64,000 nt of DNA from assembly GCA_036768485.1 (NCBI GenBank), contig JAVLUZ010000144.1, positions 712,281 through 776,280 on the forward strand. The letters run 5' to 3'. The notes beneath the pieces are model-generated. The model worked only from the letters and a program-made list of their open reading frames with translations, searched no databases and was not told the DNA's origin. Made by a program: the position numbers and the translations under genes. How positions within the stretch are numbered: the stretch's first letter is position 1; each line of letters begins with the position of its first letter. Origin of the DNA: Mermis nigrescens. Taxonomy: Eukaryota; Nematoda; Enoplea; Mermithida; Mermithidae. Shown here piece after piece: positions 13,377-26,400 of the stretch.

Positions 13377-13680
13377 GGTATATACAGGGCATAGGTAAAA
13401 GGTGGCGCTGGCAATGGCCCTGGCCCTCGCCATCTGGGTAAAAGGTGGCATTGGTCTTGAGTCTTGACCCTGGCCATTGCCAATTGGGTAAAAGGTGGCA
13501 CTGGCGCTGGCCTTGGCCTTCACCAACTGGGTAAAGGTGGCGCTGGCGCTGGCGCTGGCGCTGGCGCTGGCGCTGGCCTTGGCCCTGGCCATTGCCAACT
13601 GGGTAAAGGGTGGCGCTAGTGCTTGGCTTGGCCTTGGCCGTGGCCAAGTGGTTAATAGGTAGCACCTGCCATTCACCCTA
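13377..13680. repeat. Minisatellite of GGGTAAAAGGTGGCGCTGGC units
   Basis: Five to six units of about 50-65 bp carry variable runs of GCGCTG, including a pure stretch at about 13530-13576. Translated frames (QRQRQR, SASASA) are artefacts of the repeat. Confidence 0.88.
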
Positions 13681-14364
13681 GCTGATGTAAGCAAAGCGGC
13701 AAAGATATCTTATATAGTTTCTCTGGAACATCAACATATGGGTTAAGCTTAATTATAATTATTTATCGTTTAATTGAAGAGGCATCTTAAATTTTGTACA
13801 GACTATACTAACATATTCAATTGGAAGCACGAGGACGACCATGCCCTTTGGGCACTTAACCTTAGATGAGGGATCCGATCCCACATCCCCTTGTCACATG
13901 TACAGACCTAAGCGAAGGTAGTTAATACCGTGCTAAGCAGTCTAAAATTTTATTTAATTTAGAACTGAGCATAAGCTGAAGAAAAATTAAGACATCCCTT
14001 ACTAGCAGAATAAATGTCAGAACAAACAGCCTATTTGTGAGGACTGTAGAATTTCAAATTTTACAGCACTATGGCTTCATTATTATTAATAAGACTTAGG
14101 TAGAAATTGTTTTTTCTGCGCTTTCTTTTCACTACATTCTGCAGGAAATTCAAGCTTGTTGAACCTATTTTTACCTATTTATGGAAGTAACCAGCTTTAC
14201 TCAACTTTAGATGCTGTCGTATTTTGCTGCTATATACGCGCTTGTTCTCATTGCTAGAGTTTTTGCTTGCTCAGCTTGAAGAGTATTGTGTTAGTTTTAT
14301 TTCCTAATTTTTAAAATCACACTTATTGTCTTTTCTTGTTCATCAGATAGAAATTGCATTAATC

Positions 14365-14498
14365 ATGAAAAATAACCTTGGTCTTGATTCACTACATAAT
14401 GTTAATGGATTGCTAATTGATATTAATGGTGTATTGTTTGACAGTAGTGGTAGTGGCGACGGTGTAGCTATAGAAGGGTCAATCCATGCTTTAAACAG
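14365..14498 (+). CDS. LHPP: LHPP exon 1
   Basis: The exon holds 44 codons plus 2 nt and ends at an AG|GTAAAA donor. It carries the start codon and HAD motif I (D19). About 15 residues precede the motif, as in LHPP relatives, which supports this ATG. A pyrimidine tract ending in CAG at 14344-14346 just upstream looks like an acceptor, so a 5' UTR intron may precede it. No in-frame stop was seen between that acceptor and the ATG. Confidence 0.88.
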
Positions 14499-17400
14499 GT
14501 AAAAGTAGGATACCTATAAAACATCACATTAGACACAAAAAAGTTGTAAGCTCAAATTATTCAGATACATTCAATAGGTGTGAAAAATATTAGCAAATTT
14601 TGCTTCGTTCTCTTTGTTGCATAGTGTAAAATTATGACAAAAGTAAAAGAATTGCGAAATTGAGCAATGCGTGTCAAACAACAAATTACAAATTACAAAT
14701 TTTATTTGCTGATCCGACAACAAACCAAGTAACATTAATACATTGAGAAGTAACGAGAAAAGAAGATGAAATATAAACATACACAGAAAGACAAGTCAAT
14801 AAAATACATAAATAGTCGAGGAAAGCGGGATAACGTAAAGGCATTACATAAACTGCGCTTATTTACGCCACTGAGTTGAATGATTTAGATCAACCCTTTT
14901 CAATCTATTAATAAAAACATGTCTATTTGGAGCACTTATAACTTCCTCAGGTAGAGAAATCCAAACAGAGATTACTCGATTGCAAAATTTAAATCTTCTG
15001 CAGCTTTTGTTGCCCGATTAACAAAAAGCTTACAAGAATTCATTGCTCGATTTGAATTAGTATTTAATGTAAAGAAATCCTCAAAAGGCAGAATATTAAA
15101 CCTAATAATAGAAAAAGCTAAAGTGAGGTCATTATATAAACGCCTTGATTCAAGTCTTTCTAATCCAAGTTGAACCAATCTCTGATCATATGATAGACTT
15201 TTATCATTGAAAAGTCGTTTTGTAAACCTATGTTGGACACCCTCAACGGAATCTATGTCGCAATTAGAGCTGCACGCTTGGTACTGAACGGTGCCCGGGT
15301 ACTGAGTATACTCGGGTACCCGGTAGAAAATAGTTTTACTACCCGGGTACTTGACGGGTACCCGGGTATACCCAGGTACCCGAATCCCCTAACATAAAAT
15401 GGAAAATTAGCACTGAAGTTATGCAATATGTGCTACGAATCGAATTAGAAACCTAGAAACGTATTGCTTCTAAAGTGCGATTGAATCACAATGTAAATGT
15501 GATTTGATATAATCAACCGTATATTGTTAAATCAGCGAGTCTGTTAATATTTCCTATTGTCACAGTATATCGCATATACGGTTTAGGCAAATTCCATTAT
15601 TCAGGTCTTTAGTTGAATTATTTTATTTGCGCCGAATTCTTCTTATTCTCTATTGTTAACAAATTTAAACAACAATTTATCTACTAGCGACGCATTTTTC
15701 TAATGTATTTACTTCTGTAACCATTATATAAATTTAGACTGCAACTTTTATTCACATCGTGCGCGCAACCGTTTTAGTTAGACCTGATTCAAAGCCTATC
15801 GATGTTCCAAATGCAGTCAGCCATAGGCGTAGCCCCCAAATTTTTTAAGAAATATTGTTGATTTTTTTGTTGGACTAATGTTTGTCCAGAAAATTGAGTT
15901 CAAAAAGACAAAAACGTCAAAATTTTCCGGCGCTTCGCGCCAAGTCATTATTATTTATTGCTTGTAGATCCAGTGAATTTAAAAGCTTGAATCAGCTAAA
16001 ATAATCCAGCACTTCATATCACTTTAGTAATTTAATGCACTATTTGTTCGTTGAATAAAACTGCGCATGCTTGTTGAGCTTAATAGTAACAGTGAGAAAA
16101 TGTTTGCGTACCAATTTTTATATTCTCTGCTTTGTTTATCTTTGTTTACAAGGACGCATAATTCTATTTTAAATGAAAGGAAAGGCCAAATTTTCTTGTG
16201 TTTTTGCGCATTTTCTGTTTTCTGAACTATTTATAATAAGAAGGCCACAAATGGGCCTGAAAACGGTAAGAACAAAATTCTCATTTATACATCTTTCAAT
16301 GACTTATTGGTTGCGACCACACCTGGGCGTGGGGGTTTGGGGGTGGGGGTATGCACCCCCCCCAGAAACCAAAATACCTCCCCCCAGAAATCAAAATACC
16401 CCCCAGAATTCAATTTTTGAAAATTTTTTTAGTTTTTTTTCGCAATTTTTTGATGCCAATGGATAGTGCTTGATGAGAAACGTCGAAAAATGGTGTTTTT
16501 ATCGCCATACCACCATTTTTAAGGCCATTTTTCGACCTTCAAAAAATCTTGCACCCCCAGAATTTTCTTGCTGCCCACGTATGGTTGCGAGTGCGACCCG
16601 TTGCTGCTCTCACTTAGCAAAGGTCGAAAGTTTTGTGCAGTGTAGGAGTTAATCAATTTCAAGTTTTTTGGAGCTTAATCCAGAACCGAGATTTTGCCGA
16701 TTTGCGAAAATTTTAACGTTACTAATAAATTAGAGTGTTTTTTTACAAAATTTTCCGGGATTCTGCCCCGGACCTCGTTGGGGCGCTTGAGCGCGCCACC
16801 CCAGACCCCCAGCCGTACAATCTCGTTTTAAACGTGCAAAGAGATATTTAGAGATATTTAGGAGGACAGCAAAGGCAAAAGGATTAAGAATTCTTAAAAA
16901 TTCCTGGCGCTTCGTGCCGCAATTAGTTTATCTTTTCTACGTCAAAATTTTCCTGCATACAGCACCGCCGATGATTGTCTTTCTTTTTGTAAAGCTCCAG
17001 CATTGCGTTTAAAAGCCTGGATCAGTCGAAATATCTTCATACTAAGTTTAGAATTCGTAGTTTTCCTGTTCTGCTCTGTCAGACTATTAGTATTCAGTAT
17101 TCATATATCTATACAACATGTTAAGGGCGGTAAAAAATGACTGAATTTCTTGATGCTCTGCGCCACTTATGATTTACGAACTGTTTGTCAATAAAAAGGC
17201 CGTAAATTATACATGAAAACGGTAAAAATTTCGAAAATTTTTGGCGCTTTGCGCCGTTGGCTCCTCACAATCAGTGCGCCATAGAATACCGTTAAGAAAA
17301 AACTGTGGAAGAATGCGAAAAAGCGAGAGCGATTAGTGATTAAAATCGAAAGTGATGCTAAATTGCTAAAACCATGTTTGAACTTGGAATGAAAATAAAA

Positions 17401-20400
17401 TCTTGAACTTAACCAACTTTATTAGTATTCTCTATAAGCAAGTGAAGTATCGTTTTTATCCTTTTTAAATTGGTATGTAATCATGCAATGTTAATTGTTA
17501 ATCTTCAACCCCGACCCCGACCGGGGGTGAAGATCTGACCCTGTACGATCACTGCTGTCAACCGTAAATAAACGATGTTCACTGCATTCTCTTTATCTAA
17601 GGTCCTACCCGGGTATACCCGGGTATACCCGGTACCCGGGTATCCGAATTACCCGGGTACCCGGGTAATGAAATATCCGGGTACCCGGGTAGTAAAATTT
17701 GCAAAGTGTGCAGCTCTAGTCGCAATGTAGAAAAGGGTTCCAAACAACCACTCCGTATTCGAGTACAGGTCTAACATAATTAACAAAGGCTTTACCAAGT
17801 AAAGATTTATCTTTAGAAACAAAACTGCTAAAATACCGTTTTCAGCGCAAAACGCTGAAAACGGTATTTTAAGCCAAAAAATTACGAAAAGCATTAAAAA
17901 TAATATATTAGCGCTTTCGGGTAATTGGAACTTTGGTTGGAGGAGCAGTTTTTTCCATTGAAATTATTAGCATACAAGATAATGTTGGCGTTTAAACTTT
18001 TGACCACTAGGATGGTTGCTGACCCTGCTGCACATTACTGAGCCCATGCAGGATTTTTGATATTGTATAAACTAATCTGCAAATTATGCTGGACGTTCCA
18101 AGCCTAAAAAGCCGTTAAAATTACAGGGCTGGCTGACCCCCTTCACCACGTTTTCTGTGCATGACATGTTTTCTTGTCAGTAATCTTTTGACGTGAAAAC
18201 CCTAAAAATCTATAGTTTGTTTGTACATATTTAATTTTTTTACCAATAATAAAAATTAATAGGATCAAAGGACATGGAATACCGTACAGACTCTGCAGCA
18301 ATGAAACTCAACATTCTAGACTGCAATTGGTCGAAAAACTAAGACGGCTGGGATTCGAAGTGAATCCTGATCACGTGCTTACTCCTGCTCCACTAGTAGC
18401 TAAATATTTGAAAGAATCAAATTTACGTCCTCATCTTCTAATTCACCCAAGTACTTTATATTGTTCTTCGTGATTCTCCCTTTTTTGGAAAAAATATATT
18501 TTATTATTTTATTACCTTTCACAGGTGCGCAAAGTCCAACTTTCAGGGAGGAGTGAAAATCAAAATTTTGGAAAATGCTAAGTGCTTTGTAAAAAGCTAT
18601 TTACAGCGAAAAATGTTGGTATCGCCGTAGAACCCTCGTTTTCCAGCATTTGTAATAAATATAGAGCCTTAACTCACAAACATAGCTATAAAGCCTTTTT
18701 GGACTAAAAATTGTTGCTTAGCCCTTTTTTAAGTATGGAAAATGTCTATAAACTCTTTTGAAACCCCGGAAAACAACCTTATAGCGCTTTTGAACTCACA
18801 CGTACGTTTATTGAGTCTAAAAAGGCTATATAGTTAAATTTCTAAAATTTTTTCAGCCAACATGGTCATATATAACTATCAGCTTTTCAAGACTCGGGGG
18901 GAGCTATGATAACCCCTCTCACCATACCTGGGCAATTGCTGACGGTTCGCCCGTCCAACTTCCAGCCAAAAGGCTGGGTGGGTCCCTAGACTCTGAAAAA
19001 GGTGGGTCTGTCCCTGAAAAAAGGTGGGTCCGTGCCTGAAAAAGGTGGGTCGTTCAGCTTAATCAGTGGGTCAGTCACTGAAAAAGGTGGGTCCATCCAT
19101 GAAAAAGGTGTCGAACAGTGTAATGAGATGGTTCCTGTGCATGTTTTGCAAATTGATCATGATATACTGTATCTAGCATTTCCTTAAATTTTCTCCAAAA
19201 ATTTTCTCCCTGTACAAAACAGCCCCGTCCAAGTTACCCCTTCGCCCAGCCCAACTTTTGGTTTGGCCCGTCCTGGTGATGGGACGATATGGGGCATTGC
19301 CCAGGTGTGCCTCTCACCCCATGCCCTTGTATGTTACCTATTCAAAATTTTTAATAATTTATTCTTTGTGATACATATTTCAATTAATTAATTTTCATTG
19401 CGTGCTAAAGTTTGATAATAAACCTAATCAGAACACAGAATTTGGTATCAATTTGTTAATTCATGCGAAAACAGGAACAGGGAAAATTGAAGTTTCGCAC
19501 GCGAGTTAAACTCTTCATTTCTTTCTAGATGAACGTTTTTCTGAATTTTCCAATTGTTTTTCAATAGATGTGTTAAAATTGTTCAATTTTCAGAAATTTT
19601 GTGAATTTTTCCACATTTCTAGATCTCTGCTTATTGGTGGCTAGAGCGTTATGAGTTTCTGGTTCATGTTTTGGTCCCTTTCATTATTAAATGCGTATTT
19701 CTCGATGTAAATGCTATTATTTTAATTCAAACTTAGACCCTGGGAGTTGGAACAATTTTCCTGTTTAAGTGAAAGGCATTCAATATTAAGTCAGTCAAAC
19801 TTGGGTGGAATGATGGAGTCTTTCTTTATTTCGCAAAATCATGTGCGTATCTGGTAGTTAAGTGGCTTAAATCGATTGCAAAAGCGTTCTAAACTGAAGC
19901 AACGATCATTTTGTCTTGCATATCAATGGATTGTTGCAGGAAGTCTTATTGAGCTAAAAATTTCGGATTCTTTCGTTCTCTGTTTGCCCGCAGACCTGTT
20001 ATGTTATGAAAATTTTGTGGCGCATACGGCTCGAAATTGGGGGTTCTGGCCATTTTTAGGGGGGGGGGCAATTCACCTCCAATTTTTGGCCAAAAACGCG
20101 TAAAAACGACCAAAAATTCAATTTTTTCCAAAAATCGGGGGATGAGGTCAAAAATTTTCTGGCTTTGGGGGATGGAGGGGACGCGTGACTAAGGGTGGGG
20201 GATTCTTCTGCCCTCACCCCCTGTTACATGCATGGTGGCAACCATTCTAACCATAAACGACTAGAGAGTTTGAGGGTTTGGGGGTCTACCCCAGAAAAAG
20301 CTTTCCGACCCCCAACCAAAATTTTTTTTTGATTTTTCGATAAAATATCAAGAAAGGTGCTGTCGTATGGGTTTTTAGCGAACTTTCGGCTCAAAACGTC

Positions 20401-23400
20401 AGACGATATTTTGTTCAATTTACTCGATTTTTTTACATTTTTTGAGAATTTTTTGAAAATCGTTTTATGTTATAAATAGAAAGATTATCGTCAGAAACAC
20501 CAAAAAATGGTAATTTTGACGCTTATCCTTCATTTTTGAGCTCGGAAAGGCACTTTAGAAAAAATGTCTAACTCCCGGTCAGAATTTCTATGCTGTGCAA
20601 TGTAGGCACAGGCACTTAAATGTGGGGTAAAGGGGGGACTATTCCCCCTAATATTTTGGAAATACGAATAATTTTTACAAGGGACCCCCATAGGAAAAAG
20701 TCGAAAATTCTTGAAGCTCATTTGACAGACTGGTTGAATAGATTCTAACACACTTTCGAGCTAGTAAGCCTAAAAATTTCGGATGCTTCGCGCCAGATCA
20801 ATTGATTTTTGTACATATAACTGCTGTCTTCAGCTCAAGTTTCAGTAAGGCATGTTGAATATATCATAATTTTTCACGCGCTTTGCAGAATTATATTTAT
20901 TTTTCGTACCTACATATTGTTTTTCTCTGCAGTGTACCAGAATTGTGCGACCATTTTAAACAACACATTTTTTGAATACGATTTAAATCTGGTGAAATTT
21001 TTCGAAAATTTTTTCTTTTTCACTTACAGCCACACATGGGCGTGAGGGAGCGTGGGGGGCGTTGTACCCCCCAGAAGTTGAAAACCCCTACATTGCTGTA
21101 GACCCTTATAGAATCAGTTTTAGTAACATTTTCGGCAATTATTCTCTTCCTGACCCCCCAGAATTTCCTTGCTACCCATTTATACTTACAGCTGGCTGAG
21201 AAACGCTCTAAAGCGCCATTATTTTTGCCTGTCTGCAAGTACTTGATGAGATATCTGACTTCAAAATTTTAGTCCCCCAAAATTCAGAAAGTCAGCTACG
21301 TGCCTGAGGCACAGGTGGGCGTGGAGAGTAGAGGGGGTTGCGGTGGTTTAGACCACACCTGGGCATGGGGGTTTGGGAGGTATGCACCTTCCTAGAAACC
21401 AGAATACCACCCATATTCCAAAACCGAAATACCCCGCATTCAATTTTTGAAATTTTTTTTTAATTTTTCGCAATCTTTTTATGCCAATGGATAATGTTCA
21501 ATGAGAAACGTTCAAAAATGGTGTTTTTTTGCCATAACAATTTTTAAGGCCATTTTTCGACGTTTGATAAATCTTGCACCCTCCAGAATTTTGGTGCCAC
21601 CCACCTATGGGCTAGACCTCCGAGAATGCGGTAGACTCCTAAAAATCGACAGACACCCATATTTGAATTTCAGGAGTGTTTTCTTGCGATTTTTTTAGTT
21701 TTAGACCCCAGATTGGGGTGCTGCCCATGCATGTGTGCAGGTATGTAAATGACCACTGATTGACTCTGAATGACCAATACTTATGTAATGCAGGATTACT
21801 CACTGAGTTCGACGGTCTGTCACTGGCCGATCCCAACTGCGTCGTGGTGGGAGACGCGGCTGATGAATTTACGTACAAGAACATGAACGACGCTTTTCGA
21901 CTTTTAATCGATAAGCCCGGCTGCCAATTGATCTCCATGGGAACTGGGTACCAGTAATTTAACATGTAAATTTTTGGGCGTTATTATTCAATTTTTTCTT
22001 AAACTCGTCCGCGTCATTTAATTCAAGCATTGTGTATTTCGAAGATGGTATGAATCCTGACTTTTTGCGTGAATATTTTTTGGTGCTCTTATAGTTTGGA
22101 AATGCCAGCCAGCTATAATTGCGTCGTTGTAATGACCTTAGGTCAAATTTTTTAGATACCACCACCAGCCCTACGTTTATTTCATATCCAGCATGAGAAT
22201 TCTGAGGGTCGGCCCGAAATCTTTTCACTTAAGTGCCCTTTTTGGGCTAAAAAAAGATGGATACACGTCAAAAACACTGTTTTTCGACGTTTTTTTAGTC
22301 AAAAAATAAAGATTTGGCAGTTTTGAGCCGAAATTTACCCAGCTATTAAAGTTCAAAAAGAGCGAATTTCCTAGGATTTTTCCAGAGAATCGACAATCTT
22401 GAAGGGGTCGTACGCAACTCGCGGCCATTTTTCGGGGGGTCAGTAACACTTCCGGGTATCAAATCAAACCTTCCCCCAATCATACATGTGAAAGCTTGAA
22501 ATTAGCGGGGGGGGGGTTCACGACCTCACCTCAGCGTGGGGTGGGGGGTTGGGGGTATGCACCCCCGAGAAATCAAAATACCCCTCCCCCAGAAATTAAA
22601 ATACCCTCCCCCAGAATTCAATTTTTGAATTTTTTTGGTTTTTTACCAATTTTTTGATGTCAATGGATAGTGCTCGATGAGAAACGTTTAAAAATGGTGT
22701 TTTTCGCCATACCACTATTTTGAAGGCCATTTTTTGACCTTTGAAAAATCATGCACACACCCCCCCAGAATTTTGGTTCTGCCCACGTATGGTCGCGGCC
22801 ATTTTTAAAGTCGAAGGGGGGTGAATGACCCCCAAGCTATGGCTAACAACGCCTAAAACGGCCAAAAAATTCGATTTTTCTCAAATTGGGGCGGGGTAAA
22901 AATTTTTCCGGCTTTGGGGGATGAGGGGACGTTCGACTTCGGGTGGGGGATTCCCCTAATCCCCCCTCCCCATCCCCATTTTGACGAAATCTTACGTTTT
23001 AGTTTATTTTTCTTGCTATTTTTGCCGTTTTTGGCCATAACTAAAAGCTGTCGCAGACAAACTTCACTTTATTTTTTAATTTATAGGTAGCTGTCGAAAT
23101 TTGATTATTAAGTATGTAAATTGTTGTGTAGTTCGTTCGTTTATAGCAAGTTTTATAAAGAAACCGATGGCTTGAAGTTAGATTTGGGTGCTTATATAAA
23201 AGCCTTAGAATTCGCATCCGGTGTAAGTGCCGACGTTTTTGGAAAACCGACCAAAGGCTACTTCCAATCGGCTTTGAAAGAAATGGCTCTTCAGGCTGAT
23301 GAGGTATCGGCTTCTTCGAGTGTAAAGTAATGCCTGGTTCGAAATGTAAAATTTATTAAATTAAATTGGATAAAAAAGTTGAAACTTGATGATTCGCTCA

Positions 23401-26400
23401 ATTTTCAAATTTTCTAGCACATTTCAAATGTTTTTTTCAATTAAATTTTTATTCGAAGCTCAGAATTTGGTTATTCTGATAAAACGACCATACATGATCT
23501 GTGGGGTTGGGGGTTTTCACCTCCCGCAGAATCATTTTTCACCCCCGCAAAAAATTTTTCACCCCACCCCAGAATTGGCGATTTTTCAAGTTTCCTAAAC
23601 TTGCCTGAAAATTGGTAGAAAATGTGTTTTTAAGGGTTTTTGGCTATCTATTTGCTCAAAATCGCCAAATTTTCGGCGCTTCACGCCATATATTCATGTT
23701 TTAAGCGATATATTGGTCAATTTATTCGACTTTTTTCGAAATTTTTTCATGATTTTATGCTCTAGAAGGATAGAGTATCGTCAGAAACGCCAAAAAACGA
23801 TGTTTTTAATGCGTACTGGCCTTTTTGGGCCCAAAAAAGGCACTTTAGGTTTTCACCCCCGAAATTCCCATGCTGTGCATGTATGCCAGAGACCCCCCAA
23901 AAATTCCGATCAGTTTGACATGCCTTACGGTTACTTTTACGAAAATAGAGATCTATGCAAAATATTTATTTAACGATTTATTGGCATTAAATTTTTTAAT
24001 TAAAAGCCATAATTGAACACTGATTGTAGTCGCAGTTTGTTAACAAATTCAAGCCTAAAGACTTTAAGAAGCCTCATATTTTTGAATATTAAAATTGAAC
24101 AATAATTTTAAAAAATTTGCAAAAAAGGATCTATTTTTACAGTCGAATAAATTTAAATGGAAACAAAAATGCTTAATCATAATTTTAAAAAACTGAACAA
24201 AAATTTGGGGCGAATATGAAATAGTTTTATGCGATAAATAGTATAGATTGATTGATTTTTTTGAGTACGCATCTAGATTAATCATACTCTTCTTCAAATT
24301 GCTTTAAACTTGTTTAAATTTGAGGCTAATTTGTTTAAATTCGATTATACACTTAGTTTTAGTTTTCGAGTTAATAATTAATCTTGCAAATGTTGAGCTA
24401 TAATATTTTTTAGTCGGCCTCATTGGTGGGCGGCAACAAAGTTCTGGGGGTGCAAGATTTTTTTAAAGGTAAAAAAATTGCCTTAAAATGGTGACATGGC
24501 GGAAGAACACCATTTTTCAACGTTTCTAATATCCATCGGCATCAAAAAATTGCGAAAAAACAAAACAATTTCAAAAATTGAATTTTGGGGGTGGGGTACT
24601 TAAATTTCTGGGGAGTGCATACAGTGATTGCCATGAAAGATGACGCGCTATCATCCTCAGAATTATATTAGATGATGTGTCGCGAGCGCCGCGTTTCGTC
24701 TAGCATGCGCTATCATCTCTTTTTATTATTATACGCTATTAATCTGTATCATTCCGTTAATCTGGCGATGCGGATGGCGCAATTTAGCTATTAATAGCGC
24801 CAACAAGAAGGAAGCGCGCACGTGAATGTTGGAAGCGCGCACATGAATGTCATTCTATATTTAGGCGAGCTGACATTAAAATCAATATTTTTGCCAGCCA
24901 GCTAAGGACGACGAAAGAATTTTGCAGCGATGTACACAGCACTGAGTTTTTAAACATGTCGAATTGAATTATAAAAACCTCTAAAAATGCTATTAAAGGT
25001 TTTTTGATGGCGAAAATATTGATTTTGATGTCGGCTTGCCTAAATATAGGACGACATTCACGTGCGCGCTTCCAGCATTCACGTGCGCGCTTCCTTCTTG
25101 TTGGCGCTATTAATAACTGAATTGCGCCATCCGCATTGATAGATTAAGGGAATGATACAGATTAATAGCATAATAAAAAGAGATGATAGTGCATGATAGA
25201 CAAAACGCGGTGCTCGTGACGCATCATCTAATATAATGCTGAGGATGATAGTGCGTCATCTTTCATGGCAATCACTGTAGCCCAACCCCTACACCCAGGT
25301 ATGAAGGGCCTTGTTCTTTTTATATTAGTGTCACTATCATCGGTGTTATTCGAATTTTTTTTAATTTTTTATTTTCTCATTTTTTGAAGTTAAAAAAATC
25401 GGGTTGTCTATGTATCTCTGTTTAAAAAAATTTTAGGTAGTGATGGTTGGCGATGATATAATTTCGGATATTGAAGGCGCACAAACGTGTGGCATTCGTG
25501 GCGTACTGGTTATGACTGGAAAATGGAGGTTATAATGTTCTGGATAGACTACAAAAGGGCGTGGGGCTTTTTTGGGGATGGGAAGGGCTGCGCTTCAAAA
25601 TTTAAAAGACCCAGACTCATCGGAAAAGAGTTTTTAAATTTTTTTTGCTTTTGTTGCGATTTGTTGATTATAATGGATAGAGTTCGATCGGAAATACACG
25701 GAAAAATGTGCTGTCTTACCTCTTACCACCAGTATTTCGGCATGTTTTTGACCTTCGAAAATTTCCGATTCCTCATAGACCCTCGGAATTTAAACGGACT
25801 AAAATTTGAACTCTTTTGTTAAAAATAGCTTTAAACTGATTAGGAACTGTACTTACTGTAGGTACTTTTTGAATGATTTTAACGCTTACACAAGTTTTCC
25901 GAAACCATTTAGTTCAGAGATGGGACAGGCGTGTAACAACTCAAATTTTCAGGAGGAGGTAGTCGGCTTTTTTTAGTTGGGAAAGGGGTTACTGACCTTA
26001 ACTACATATTTGGCCACAAAATAGCGAAAATGCACATAAAATGGGTAAATTTGAACGTTTTGCCAACAAAAACCTTAGGTAGGGGATCCTCATCATACGT
26101 AAGCGTTAGGGCGGTTTTGGGAGGGTATGAACCCTCTCCCCATTCCCAGAAGGCCGAATAACCCCTCATCAGAAACAAAAATACCCCGCCCCCCAAAAAT
26201 CAATTTCTTAAAAATTTTTTTTCTGTTTTTTTCACAATTTTTTATACCAATGGATAGTGCTCGATGAGAAACGTTGAAAATGGTGTTTATTTTGCCATAC
26301 CACCATTTTTAAGACCATTTTTTGACCTTTGAAAAATCATGCAGTTTTGGAGCTGCCCACCCATAGCCGGACAATGTTCGTTTGTTTAGAACATGAAAAC

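Noticed and set aside
13263..13694. Minus-strand frame rich in Ala-Ser and Gln-Arg
   Set aside because: It is a translation of the GCGCTG-rich minisatellite with no homology or splice context.
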